Origin: JBBPZK01 sp965219175
GTDB lineage: Bacteria > Actinomycetota > Rubrobacteria > Rubrobacterales > Rubrobacteraceae
NCBI GenBank assembly: GCA_965219175.1
Contig: CBDCNI010000001.1
Coordinates: 1,674,001 to 1,738,000, forward strand
Length of the DNA: 64,000 nt
Direction: 5' to 3'
A model generated the notes under the pieces. It saw nothing but the letters and a program-made list of their open reading frames with translations, did no database searches and had not been told where the DNA came from. A program made the translations under genes and the position numbers. Below, in pieces: positions 13,357 to 20,571 of the stretch. How positions within the stretch are numbered: the stretch's first letter is position 1; every line of letters starts with the position of its first letter.

Positions 13357-13746
13357 ATGGCTGATACGCAGCTTGACGAGCAGTTCTTGGAGCAGCAGCG
13401 CGGACGCCTGGAGGGGATCCGCGAAGAGTTGGTCCGTATTCAGCGGGGTATGGAGGAAGACGCGAAGGACCGTAGTCAGGAGGAGCAGGATACCCAGTTG
13501 GACCGTGGTGACATGAGCCAGGATATCTTTGCTCGCGAGATGGATGCGACCGTCGAAGGACAGACCGGGCGACGCCTCGAAGACGTGGACCGGGCGCTGG
13601 AGAAGATAGCCGATGGAAGCTATGGCGTCTGTGATGATACAGGGCAGGAGATCCCCAAAGGCAGGCTTGAGGCGATGCCCGAGGCTATAAGGACGGTCGA
13701 GGCTCAGGAGAAGTTCGAGCGGGAGCGGCGGCCCGTTCAGCCGTGA
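13357..13746 (+). CDS. DksA/TraR-like protein lacking the zinc-finger cysteines
   Basis: A coiled-coil N-terminal half (about 1-75) is followed by the family segment DGSYGVCDDTGQEIPKGRL and MPEAIRTVEAQ. In DksA/TraR proteins this region reads CxxC...CxxC. Here only the first cysteine remains (GVCDDTG); the other three are D/T or A-type residues, so a zinc ribbon cannot form. The fold GxYGxC..G..I...RL.A.P.A is otherwise kept. It probably binds the RNA polymerase secondary channel (family inference) but zinc- or redox-independently. ATG 13357 has GAAAGGGG upstream. The stop overlaps the next GTG as GTGA. Confidence 0.8.
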   Translation: MADTQLDEQFLEQQRGRLEGIREELVRIQRGMEEDAKDRSQEEQDTQLDRGDMSQDIFAREMDATVEGQTGRRLEDVDRALEKIADGSYGVCDDTGQEIPKGRLEAMPEAIRTVEAQEKFERERRPVQP

Positions 13747-14915
13747 GGACCATACTCTACACGGGTAAGGGCGGCGTCGGGAAGACGAGTGTGGCGGCGG
13801 CGACGGCGTTACGGGCGTCGAAAGCCGGCAAGAAGGTGCTCGTTATGAGCACCGACCCGGCTCACTCGCTGGCGGACGCCTTCGATACGGAGATAGGGTC
13901 GAGCCCGAAGCAAATGGCCGACGGGCTGTGGGCACAGGAGATGGACCAGACCTCGATGGTCGAGGAGCACTGGACGGAGATCCAGGAATACATGACGAGT
14001 CTCTTTGAGTGGCAAGGCGCCGATACGCTGGCCGCCGAAGAGTTGGCGATGCTGCCGGGGATGGACGAGCTGTTCGGTCTGTTGACGGTTCGCCAGCACT
14101 ACAAAGAGGGTATTTACGACGCGCTCATAGTTGATGCGGCGCCGACCGGAGAGACTCTCAAGCTGTTGAGTTTGCCGGATCAGATCAACTGGTACGTCGA
14201 GAAGATCTTCCCGATCCAACGAACCGCCGCGAAGCTCGCGCGACCGTTCGCCAGGAGGACGAAATCTCTGCCGCCGCTGCCGGACGACGAATTCTTCGGG
14301 GCGGCGCAGCGTTTCTACGAAGCCGTCCTCCAGGTCGAAGACATCATGACGGATCGCGAGAACGCTTCCGTAAGGCTGGTCGCGAACGCGGAGAAGATGG
14401 TCATAGCGGAGGCGCGACGAGCGTACACGTACCTGAACCTCTACGACTACGGGGTTGACGCAATTGTCGTCAACCGTTTGTTGCCCGAGGAGGTCACCGA
14501 CCCTTACTTCGAACGCTGGATCGAGGCGCAAAAGAGGCATCTGGAGACTATAGAGGAGTCGTTTTCTCCGATCCCGATACTAAAGGCGCGTCTTTTCGAC
14601 CGCGAGATGTACGGACTCGAATCGCTCTCCGCGCTCGGGGAAGACGTGTTTGGCGAGACAGACCCGCTCGGGGTGCTGTTCAAGGGAGCGGCCCACGACA
14701 TAGTGAAGAACGGAGCCGGGTACGAGGTCATCTTCAATCTCCCGCTGGTAGACAAGAAAAACGTTGATTTAAGCAAACGAGGGGCGGAGCTTCTGGTGCA
14801 GGTTGGGACCTACAGACGAAACATACTCTTGCCGGACTCGCTGGCCCGGCTCTCAGCAGCGGGGGCGAAGGTCGAAGACGGGCAATTACGCGTGAGGCTC
14901 GCCGATGGCTCCTGA
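13743..14915 (+). CDS. ArsA/Get3-family ATPase with C-terminal HSP20-like domain, cysteine-free
   Basis: A deviant-Walker P-loop ATPase of 390 aa. GKGGVGKTSVAAA (about 7-19) and STDPAHSLADAF (about 36-47, Switch I) are typical of ArsA/Get3, as is DAAPTGETLKLLSLP (about 137-151). The last 75 residues (YEVIFNLPLVDKKNVDL, then LLVQVGTYRRNILLP) look like the HSP20-like domain of bacterial ArsA paralogues. I find no cysteine in the protein, so neither the ArsA metalloid site nor the Get3 zinc clasp can exist. A protein-targeting or chaperone role is more likely than arsenite export. GTG start overlaps the DksA-like stop. Confidence 0.85.
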   Translation: MRTILYTGKGGVGKTSVAAATALRASKAGKKVLVMSTDPAHSLADAFDTEIGSSPKQMADGLWAQEMDQTSMVEEHWTEIQEYMTSLFEWQGADTLAAEELAMLPGMDELFGLLTVRQHYKEGIYDALIVDAAPTGETLKLLSLPDQINWYVEKIFPIQRTAAKLARPFARRTKSLPPLPDDEFFGAAQRFYEAVLQVEDIMTDRENASVRLVANAEKMVIAEARRAYTYLNLYDYGVDAIVVNRLLPEEVTDPYFERWIEAQKRHLETIEESFSPIPILKARLFDREMYGLESLSALGEDVFGETDPLGVLFKGAAHDIVKNGAGYEVIFNLPLVDKKNVDLSKRGAELLVQVGTYRRNILLPDSLARLSAAGAKVEDGQLRVRLADGS

Positions 14916-15114
14916 CCGTGAGGATCACCAGAAGCGAGGTTCATTGCTCGGCGTCGCTGCCTACGTGCTGGTGCCGGGCGAGAGACGCCGCAGGGCGGCC
15001 AGACACTTCCGACGCGCGGGTCTGGAAGCACTGCTTGGCGCCGGGGCGCTCGTGAGACCGGAAAAGAAAGCCGAAGAGTCCGGCGGGGGCCGGGAGCGCA
15101 TAGAGATAGATTGA
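14905..15114 (+). CDS. Small basic hypothetical protein downstream of the ArsA homologue
   Basis: A 69-aa frame that overlaps the ArsA-like 3' end by 11 nt. It carries a short hydrophobic stretch (LLGVAAYVLV, about 14-23), a basic block GERRRRAARHFRRAG and a charged tail. No family is recognised. Overlap and orientation suggest it belongs to the same operon. Confidence 0.5.
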   Translation: MAPDREDHQKRGSLLGVAAYVLVPGERRRRAARHFRRAGLEALLGAGALVRPEKKAEESGGGRERIEID

Positions 15115-15229
15115 GGTGGCGGAGAGCGGATCGAGAGAACAGTATCAGGTAGTGGCAAAGATCGTCGCTGCTTGCGAAGAGCACTCGAAAGATCAAGGAT
15201 CCTCAGGGAAGGCTTACTAAGGGGTACCC

Positions 15230-15385
15230 ATGACACGGCAAGTATTCCAAAGAGTGGCGGTATTGGTGCGGCGAGAAGGGCAGGCGGCTGTTCCAGCGGC
15301 GATTCGGGCGGCGAGGCATGCCGGGAAGACATTCCTGAAGAAGTTCCCGGAGGAGTATGCCAAAGAGCGCCGGAAGAAGCGTTGA
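15230..15385 (+). CDS. Small basic hypothetical protein (51 aa)
   Basis: ATG 15230 is preceded by AAGGGG with good spacing and gives a 51-aa protein starting MTRQVFQRVAVLVRREG and ending in AKERRKKR. A possible 34-aa leader frame (GTG 15116 to TAA 15220, starting MAESGSREQYQVVAK) ends 9 nt before it and shares the ribosome-binding region, which suggests coupling. No family is recognised. The two small frames fill most of the interval 15115-15491, which is otherwise empty. Confidence 0.4.
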   Translation: MTRQVFQRVAVLVRREGQAAVPAAIRAARHAGKTFLKKFPEEYAKERRKKR

Positions 15386-15491
15386 GTCGACTTCGTTTCG
15401 GGGCGTTCGCAATGGCGGGCTATTGGCGAGAGGGTGCGCTGGTAGTAAGATGTCCTTAATGGATTCTAGTAAGTGATAATAGGAGAGGCGC

Positions 15492-16388
15492 ATGGCTGAG
15501 AACGGACAGGCGAAGGGTACTTTTCGGGTGAAAAGCGGGATGGCCCAGATGCTCAAGGGCGGGGTCATAATGGACGTGGTGAACGCGGAGCAGGCCCGGA
15601 TCGCCGAGGAGGCGGGGGCCGTGGCGGTCATGGCGCTTGAGCGGGTGCCGGCTGATATCCGGGCTCAGGGCGGCGTCGCGCGGATGAGCGACCCGGAGAT
15701 GATAACGGAGATCCAGGAGGTTTCATCCATCCCGGTGATGGCGAAGGCCCGCATCGGACACTTCGTCGAAGCCCAGATCCTCGAAGCCCTCGAAGTGGAC
15801 TACATAGACGAGTCGGAGGTCCTGACCCCGGCGGACGAGGCGAACCACATAGACAAGCACGGTTTCACCATCCCGTTCGTGTGCGGGGCCACCAACCTCG
15901 GGGAGGCGCTGCGGCGCATCGGCGAGGGGGCGGCCATGATCCGTTCAAAAGGCGAGGCCGGGACCGGAAATGTCGTCGAGGCAGTCCGGCACATGCGTTC
16001 GATCCTCGGAGGCATCCGGCGACTGGGCGTACTGAACCCCGAAGAGTTGATGGCTGAGGCGAAGAACCTTCAGGCGCCGTACGAGATCGTCAAATGGGTG
16101 GCTGAGAACGGACGGCTTCCTGTGGTGCTGTTCACCGCCGGCGGAATCGCCACACCCGCGGACGCGGCCCTGATGATGCAACTCGGGGCGGACGGCGTGT
16201 TCGTCGGGAGCGGTATCTTCAAGAGCGGAGACCCGGCGAGCCGGGCGGCGGCCATCGTGAAGGCGACGACGAACTACAAGGACCCGAAGGCGGTCGCGGA
16301 GGCGAGCCGGGGTCTTGGCGAGGCGATGGTCGGCCGGGAGATGGACGACCTCGCTGAAGGAGAGCGCCTGGCGGTCCGTGGCTGGTAG
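15492..16388 (+). CDS. pdxS: Pyridoxal 5'-phosphate synthase subunit PdxS
   Basis: The (beta-alpha)8 lyase that condenses ribose 5-phosphate, glyceraldehyde 3-phosphate and ammonia into PLP. Signature segments are VNAEQARIAEEAGAVAVMALERVP (shown in part), IPVMAKARIGHFVEAQ with its catalytic lysine, and DYIDESEVLTPADE. The 298-aa length is normal. ATG 15492 has AGGAGAGG upstream. It overlaps pdxT by 11 nt if pdxT starts at 16378; the two products form the dodecameric synthase complex. Confidence 0.98.
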   Translation: MAENGQAKGTFRVKSGMAQMLKGGVIMDVVNAEQARIAEEAGAVAVMALERVPADIRAQGGVARMSDPEMITEIQEVSSIPVMAKARIGHFVEAQILEALEVDYIDESEVLTPADEANHIDKHGFTIPFVCGATNLGEALRRIGEGAAMIRSKGEAGTGNVVEAVRHMRSILGGIRRLGVLNPEELMAEAKNLQAPYEIVKWVAENGRLPVVLFTAGGIATPADAALMMQLGADGVFVGSGIFKSGDPASRAAAIVKATTNYKDPKAVAEASRGLGEAMVGREMDDLAEGERLAVRGW

Positions 16389-16998
16389 GGACGAGACGCG
16401 CAACGGAGGAGCGCCGGAGGCTGGGACGCCGAAGGTTGGGGTGCTGGCGCTCCAGGGAGACTTTCGGGAGCACGTGGAGATCCTGCGAAAGATGGGCGTC
16501 GAGCCGGTCGAGGTCCGGAAGATAGAGGACCTCGAAGGGCTGGCGGGGATTATTGTGCCGGGTGGCGAATCTACTACCATCGGCCGGATCATGGTCGAGT
16601 CGGGGCTTCTGGACGGCATCCGGAGCTTCTTTTATAAGGGCGGTCCGGTGTGGGGGACGTGCGCCGGGATGGTGCTGGCTGCTTCAGCCACTACCGGGGC
16701 TCGTCAGCCGTTGCTCGGGTTGATGAACGCGCTGGTGGAGCGCAACGGTTTCGGGAGTCAGGTAAACTCTTTCGAGAAAGACCTGGAGGTCGAAGGGTTC
16801 GAGAAGCCGTATACGGGGGTGTTTATCCGGGCGCCGTTCTTCGAGGACGTTGGGCCGGGGGTGGAGGTACTCTCGGAGATAGACGGGAAGGTCGTGGCGG
16901 CCAGGGGCGATAATATACTGGTAACGGCGTTTCACCCGGAGCTAACGGAAGATACGAGGTTTCACGAGTACTTTTTGCAGGAGGTTTGTAAGATATGA
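16378..16998 (+). CDS. pdxT: Pyridoxal 5'-phosphate synthase glutaminase subunit PdxT
   Basis: A class I glutamine amidotransferase that feeds ammonia to PdxS. KVGVLALQGDFREH marks the true N-terminal strand, then GGESTTIGR, the nucleophile in VWGTCAGMVLAA, and the His-Glu pair in AFHPELTED. The frame is open further upstream, but GTG 16378 places the conserved start about 20 residues in and overlaps the pdxS end by 11 nt. The remaining 18-residue N-terminal extension (AGRDETRNGGAPEAG) is unusual and Gly/Ala-rich. The stop overlaps yebC's ATG. Confidence 0.94.
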   Translation: MAGRDETRNGGAPEAGTPKVGVLALQGDFREHVEILRKMGVEPVEVRKIEDLEGLAGIIVPGGESTTIGRIMVESGLLDGIRSFFYKGGPVWGTCAGMVLAASATTGARQPLLGLMNALVERNGFGSQVNSFEKDLEVEGFEKPYTGVFIRAPFFEDVGPGVEVLSEIDGKVVAARGDNILVTAFHPELTEDTRFHEYFLQEVCKI

Positions 16999-17747
16999 GC
17001 GGACATTCCAAGTGGTCCACGATCAAGCGGAAAAAAGGTGCGGCGGACGCGAAGCGCGGCGCGCTCTTCGGCAAGCTCTCTAAAGCGATAACCGTCGCGG
17101 CCCGCGAGGGCGGCGGAGACCCGGACATGAACCCGGCGCTGGGGTTGGCGATCCAGAAAGCGAAGGGCTCCAACATGCCCAACGACAACATCCAGCGGGC
17201 CGTGGACAAGGGGACCGGGGCTGGAGCCGACGGCGTTGAGTACGAGCGGATCACCTACGAAGGCTACGCCCCCGGCGGGGTCGCCGTCCTGGTCGAAGTC
17301 CTGACGGATAACCGCAACCGGGCCGCATCCGACGTTCGCTACATCTTCTCCAAAAACGGCGGCAACCTCGGCACGACGGGCTCGGTCTCCTACCTCTTCG
17401 ACCGGAAGGGCATCATCCTGGTCCCGAAGGACGCCGTGGACGAAGACGGACTGATGGAGGCGGCGCTGGAAGCCGGCGCTGACGATGTGGAGGAGATGGA
17501 GAGCGACTACCGGGTCGTCACGGCGCCGGAGGAGTTCACGGCGGTGCGCGACGCGCTGGACGAGTCGGGCATCGAGTACGAGAATGCGGAGATCACGTTG
17601 GAGCCCCAGAACAGCATAGACCTCGAAGCCGGAACCGCCCGCCAGACCCTCCGACTCATAGACGCCCTCGAAGAGAACGACGACGTGCAGGAAGTCTACG
17701 CTAACTTCGACATCTCGGACGAGGTCATGGCGGAGGTCGCCGGGTAA
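16995..17747 (+). CDS. yebC: YebC/PmpR-family protein
   Basis: A 250-aa YebC/TACO1-type protein, related to transcription regulators and to factors easing ribosome stalling. The MSGHSKWSTIKRKKGAAD start is diagnostic, and the full-length C-terminus ends ANFDISDEVMAEVAG. ATG 16995 overlaps the pdxT stop. In many bacteria yebC directly precedes ruvC. Here almost 5 kb of accessory genes separates them, and the last 146 nt of this gene recur at 18459-18604 as a diverged copy. Confidence 0.96.
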   Translation: MSGHSKWSTIKRKKGAADAKRGALFGKLSKAITVAAREGGGDPDMNPALGLAIQKAKGSNMPNDNIQRAVDKGTGAGADGVEYERITYEGYAPGGVAVLVEVLTDNRNRAASDVRYIFSKNGGNLGTTGSVSYLFDRKGIILVPKDAVDEDGLMEAALEAGADDVEEMESDYRVVTAPEEFTAVRDALDESGIEYENAEITLEPQNSIDLEAGTARQTLRLIDALEENDDVQEVYANFDISDEVMAEVAG

Positions 17748-17777
17748 GCGGAGGAGTAGAGTGCTATTGCTGTAGAG

Positions 17778-18107
17778 CTAAGAGAAGGCTACAGTGGGCT
17801 CTGGGATCGGCTTGCCAGCCTCTCTGGCGCTTTCGATGTAAGCGCGTATAGCAGCCTTCGCCATAGCCAGAGCTTCTTCTTGGGTGTCTCCGTGTCCTCC
17901 GGCGAACGGTAGATCAGGGATACGGGCGACGAAAGCGTCGTCTTCCGCACTGTAAGCTATGTCTATCTCGTAACGGTCTTCCAAAGGCAACTGCCGCACT
18001 CTCTGCCCTTTCTTTGTACTGTTGGCTAACTCTCCAGCCAGCAAGACTTGTCTAAAAACCTGCTGCTTCCTTGCCACAATGGTATTAGCGGTACGGTGGA
18101 TTAGCAA
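17778..18107 (-). CDS. hicB: HicB-type antitoxin
   Basis: The partially degraded RNase H fold of HicB is visible from about residue 46: YEIDIAYSAEDDAFVARIPDLP, then GDTQEEALAMAKAAIRAYIE. The antitoxin binds HicA and often represses the operon. The 109-aa frame carries about 45 extra N-terminal residues; in-frame GTG and TTG codons closer to the conserved core are more likely starts. It lies 26 nt after hicA on the same strand, in the toxin-first order normal for hicAB. It ends 30 nt after yebC, in opposite orientation. Confidence 0.85.
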   Translation of the reverse strand: MLIHRTANTIVARKQQVFRQVLLAGELANSTKKGQRVRQLPLEDRYEIDIAYSAEDDAFVARIPDLPFAGGHGDTQEEALAMAKAAIRAYIESAREAGKPIPEPTVAFS

Positions 18108-18133
18108 GTAAAACTTGTGAAAGCAAAGAGGAG

Positions 18134-18409
18134 CTAGCGTAAGCTGTACTTGAGCAACACTTCACGCACCTGTTTCACCTGGTAGCGTTTAGCCGTCGCT
18201 TCTCCCTTGCTGGGCTGCAAAACAACTATATCCGGTATGTCGTCACGGGTAAACGTGTGGTGGCTGCCCGTGATGCGTTCGGAAAAACCCAAACGTATCA
18301 GCACATTACACAGCTGTTTGAAAGGGATGTTCGCATCAGATTGGCCGCTAAGGACTCTGTCCCTCACCTTCTCCCACTGAGCCAACTCCGACTCCTCCAG
18401 CAACTCCAT
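18134..18409 (-). CDS. hicA: HicA-type mRNA interferase toxin
   Basis: A dsRBD-like toxin of 91 aa that cleaves mRNA on or off the ribosome. The family core DANIPFKQLCNVLIRLGF, the catalytic histidine in TGSHHTF and the end YQVKQVREVLLKY are all present, so it looks functional. It has an N-terminal extension of about 20 residues (MELLEESELAQWEKV). Its promoter must lie in the 50 nt between it and the second yebC fragment. Confidence 0.88.
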   Translation of the reverse strand: MELLEESELAQWEKVRDRVLSGQSDANIPFKQLCNVLIRLGFSERITGSHHTFTRDDIPDIVVLQPSKGEATAKRYQVKQVREVLLKYSLR

Positions 18410-18458
18410 CAGCGACCGGCTGCTAATTATACGCAGTTGTCCGGAGCATTGAACCGGT

Positions 18459-18604
18459 AGCCCCAGAACAGCATAGACCTGGAAGCCGGAACCCTCCGCC
18501 AGGCCCTCCGCCCCATAGACGCCCTAGAAGAAAACGACAACGTGCAGGAAGTCTACGCTAACTTCGATATAAGTGATGAGGTTATGGCTGAGGTTGCCGG
18601 ATAG
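18459..18604 (+). pseudogene. Diverged duplicate of the yebC 3' end
   Basis: This encodes the last 48 YebC residues (PQNSIDLEAGTLRQALRPID onward to AEVAG and a TAG stop) but has a TAG in place of the preceding Glu codon and no start. Differences from the intact copy are mostly silent, so the sequence was shaped by selection as a real yebC, probably in another lineage, before it arrived here. Its codons are more AT-ended (ATA, AGT, GAT, GTT, GCT). Confidence 0.9.
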
Positions 18605-18655
18605 AAAAGAAGTTGAGCATCAAGGGGCATCAATACGATTATGGTCGCGCTGTTA

Positions 18656-19503
18656 TCAAGATGTGGAAATTTGTTGTGCTATTTCAGCCCCAAGCTCTGT
18701 TAAATAGTAGACGTCAGAGTTTGTTTCAAACGTCTCTATGCGTACTAGCCCAAGTATGATCAGCGGTCCTAGAAAATCAGATATAGTATATTTATCTACT
18801 TCTCCAAAGTTACCTTCTATACCTGCAAAATTGCGGAGCGTACTTGCTAAGCTCCACGAGTTTGCGCCGGCAGCAATTTCGTTGGCGAGCGTAGAAAACA
18901 GAATCAGCAGAGAATTTACATGAGAGTTAAGCTCGTAGGTTCTAGCTTCTAGCTCGTTCAAGAGCAGATTTCTATCGGGAGATCTGGTTGAAGCTTCTAG
19001 CTGCGCGATTTGCACTCTAAGTTCCGCGTTGTCTCGTTGCAATTCTAGTAACTTTACTTGCTGCTTGTCTTGAGTCCCTTTAACTGTCTCTAGAAGTAAT
19101 CCTTCCCATGCACGTGCAATTAGCTTTCGGACGGGACGCTCATACTCCTCGTCATTGAGCATTGGAGAATTTAAAGATTGGAGATCTAGTGGAAGTAACT
19201 TACGTGTATCATCGTTGTCGACAAAGGTTGAAATGAATCCGCCTCGCATCTCAGCATCTTGAATGAGTGCTGCATCCACTTCTTTTTGTACCCAGTAAGA
19301 TGCTGCAGAGGCGGTGGTGAAGTATACGAAGAACAAGTTGCTACTGGGCACGCCCTCTTCAAAAATTTGTTTGCGAAAGGACTCTCCCATTCATCTACCC
19401 ACACATCAACGCGTCCCACCCGAAGATCGTTTGCTAAGTGTTCAATAAAATCACGATCCTCTTTGGAATGGGACAAGAAAACTTGAGGCTTCATAAGTTT
19501 CAT
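18656..19503 (-). pseudogene. TIR-domain protein with coiled coil and winged helix, frameshifted
   Basis: The first frame (19503 to about 19390) gives a TIR start: MKPQVFLSHSKEDRDFIEHL and VDVWVDEWE. The match then continues in another frame from ATG 19390: GESFRKQIFEEGV, LFFVYFTTASAASYWVQKEVDAAL. A short indel in the DEWE loop therefore separates the two halves. After the TIR domain come a coiled coil (LELQRDNAELRVQIAQLE) and a C-terminal winged-helix-like end (DFLGPLIILGLVRIET, YLTELGAEIAQQI). TIR proteins of this type are often NADases or sensors in antiphage defence (family knowledge). The gene is visibly AT-richer than its surroundings. Confidence 0.7.
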
Positions 19504-19679
19504 AATAGCATTCTATATATAGAAGTGGTTGTATAAGCTCGGACACGGCACAAAGATTTCCCTGTACTCAAGTACGAGCGAGAGCTACTGAACAAGCGTG
19601 CAGATGCGCTACAGATAGGAGGTGGTCAATTCGCCCGTTATTGGAGCTTAACCTGTGGCTCTCCTCTAAGCGTTTGCCG
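19504..19679. other. Intergenic stretch without a supportable gene
   Basis: The stretch is AT-rich near the TIR gene and then of mixed composition. A short + strand frame (about 40 residues, beginning HKDFPVLKYERELLNKR) looks protein-like but has no start and no family I recognise; it may be another gene remnant. Confidence 0.4.
19511..19524. promoter_or_regulatory. Perfect 14-nt palindrome upstream of the TIR gene
   Basis: TTCTATATATAGAA lies 8 nt upstream of the first ATG of the TIR gene (minus strand). It contains TATATA and could be both -10 region and operator. Confidence 0.4.
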
Positions 19680-19865
19680 TCAAAAGTTCGGGGCCTCAAA
19701 GTCCGTAAGGCGTAGTCCCGCAACCCGGCCGAACTCCCGACGATTGAGGCTCACGAGGGTGAGATCGCGGGAGCGGGCCAGCGCGGCGATCAGGAGTTCG
19801 TTCGGGCCGATGGGCGTGCCCGCCCGTTCCAGATCCGCCCTTATGACACCGTACTCCTCAAGATG
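19680..19865 (-). pseudogene. Truncated VapC-like PIN-domain toxin remnant
   Basis: A 61-codon open stretch closed upstream by a stop at 19866-19868 reads RADLERAGTPIGPNELLIAA, ARSRDLTLVSLNRREFGRVAGL, ending FEAPNF. This is the C-terminal half of a PIN-domain ribonuclease: the acidic metal site in the PIGxxD/E segment and LVSLNRREF...GL. The N-terminal half with the first catalytic Asp is missing, as is any vapB antitoxin, so it is inactive. Confidence 0.75.
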
Positions 19866-19935
19866 TTAGATTAAACGGCAGGCTCCAACTTTCACTTATC
19901 GCATCTTATCCGGGTTCAGAACAACTAGCGTATAC

Positions 19936-19963
19936 ACGCATTGCGTTTGCGTACGCGATGCGT
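19936..19963 (+). promoter_or_regulatory. Probable operator of higBA
   Basis: Arms ACGCATTGCG and CGCGATGCGT (9 of 10 complementary) flank an 8-nt centre. The site lies directly before the TAGTAT hexamer and 12 nt before the higB GTG, the usual place for HigA or HigB-HigA autorepression. Confidence 0.55.
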
Positions 19964-19969
19964 TAGTAT
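19964..19969 (+). promoter_or_regulatory. Predicted -10 of higBA (leaderless)
   Basis: TAGTAT ends 6 nt before the GTG at 19976, and no ribosome-binding site intervenes. Confidence 0.4.
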
Positions 19970-19975
19970 TAGCAT

Positions 19976-20260
19976 GTGGCGATAAGAGGTTTCCGGGATA
20001 AAGAGACGCGCAAGGTTTTCGCTCGGGAGCGATCAAAAGCAGTGCCGGTAGAGTTGCAGAGGAAGGCGCTCAAGAAACTGAATCAGATCCACTACGCGAG
20101 CAACCTTGTCGATCTCAGGGTGCCGCCGGGCAACAGGTTGGAGAAGTTATCCGGCGAACGGGCGGACCAGCACAGCATAAGGATCAACGACCAATACCGG
20201 GTGTGTTTCGTCTGGGAAGATGGAGACGCTTACGACGTGGAGATCGTTGACTACCATTAG
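19976..20260 (+). CDS. higB: HigB/RelE-type toxin (plasmid-killer family)
   Basis: A 94-aa mRNA interferase of the HigB branch of the RelE/ParE superfamily. Typical segments are IRGFRDKETRKVF at the start, ALKKLNQIHYASNLVDLRVPPGNRLEKL in the middle (shown in part), and SIRINDQYRVCFVWEDGDAYDVEIVDYH at the end, with the catalytic R-x-N-x-x-Y-R strand. The toxin-first gene order with the antitoxin 11 nt behind is characteristic of higBA. GTG 19976 is the only start that gives the canonical N-terminus. Confidence 0.92.
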   Translation: MAIRGFRDKETRKVFARERSKAVPVELQRKALKKLNQIHYASNLVDLRVPPGNRLEKLSGERADQHSIRINDQYRVCFVWEDGDAYDVEIVDYH

Positions 20261-20271
20261 GAAGGAGCGGA

Positions 20272-20571
20272 ATGGCTGCTGAGAAGAACATGGCTCCGGT
20301 GCATCCGGGAGAGCTTTTGCGGGAAGAGTTTCTGGAGCCGATGGGAATAACCGCGTACCGGCTGGCGAAAGATATAGACGTGCCGGAGCAGCGTATAGGA
20401 GCTATCGTCCGGGAGCAACGCGGCATAAGCGCGGACACGGCTTTGAGGCTTTCCCGCTACTTCGGGATGAGTGAGAGTTACTGGACGAATGCCCAGGCTC
20501 ACTACGAGCGGGAAATAGTGAAAGATAAGGTGGGAGAGGAGATAGAGCGGATACGTCCCGTCGTCACCTGA
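20272..20571 (+). CDS. higA: HigA-type XRE antitoxin
   Basis: A 99-aa HTH antitoxin. HPGELLREEFLEPMGITAYRLAKDI leads into the helix-turn-helix (VPEQRIGAIVREQRGISADTALRLSRYFG in pieces), then SESYWTNAQAHYE, a signature of the HigA family. It neutralises HigB and represses the operon, probably at the inverted repeat 19936-19963. AAGGAGCGG gives a strong SD before ATG 20272. The pair looks intact, unlike the neighbouring vapC and TIR remnants. Confidence 0.93.
   Translation: MAAEKNMAPVHPGELLREEFLEPMGITAYRLAKDIDVPEQRIGAIVREQRGISADTALRLSRYFGMSESYWTNAQAHYEREIVKDKVGEEIERIRPVVT

Larger units (their letters stand above)
17602..18604. repeat. Direct repeat of the yebC 3' end flanking hicAB
   Basis: Positions 17602-17747 and 18459-18604 align without any gap at a fixed offset of 857 nt. 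I count about 20 mismatches in 146 nt (about 86% identity). Most changes are in third codon positions; only a few change amino acids (for example A to L, T to A, L to P, D to N). The homology starts abruptly at AGCCCCAG and ends exactly with the stop codon. The enclosed segment 17748-18458 holds hicA and hicB. Confidence 0.9.

Noticed and set aside
13743..14915. Arsenite efflux ATPase function
   Set aside because: No cysteines, no arsB/arsD/arsR neighbours, and the HSP20-like C-terminus points to the non-arsenic branch.
17602..18604. Interpreting the direct repeats as IS target-site duplications or phage att sites
   Set aside because: 146 nt at about 86% identity is far too long and too diverged for either; no integrase or transposase is nearby.
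18656..19503. Programmed ribosomal frameshift in the TIR gene
   Set aside because: No slippery heptamer or downstream structure is evident, and codons of the conserved loop appear to be missing; an indel is simpler.
19504..19679. Possible transposase remnant (KYERELLNKR frame)
   Set aside because: No inverted repeats, no start and no motif of a known IS family; kept only as an unexplained stretch.
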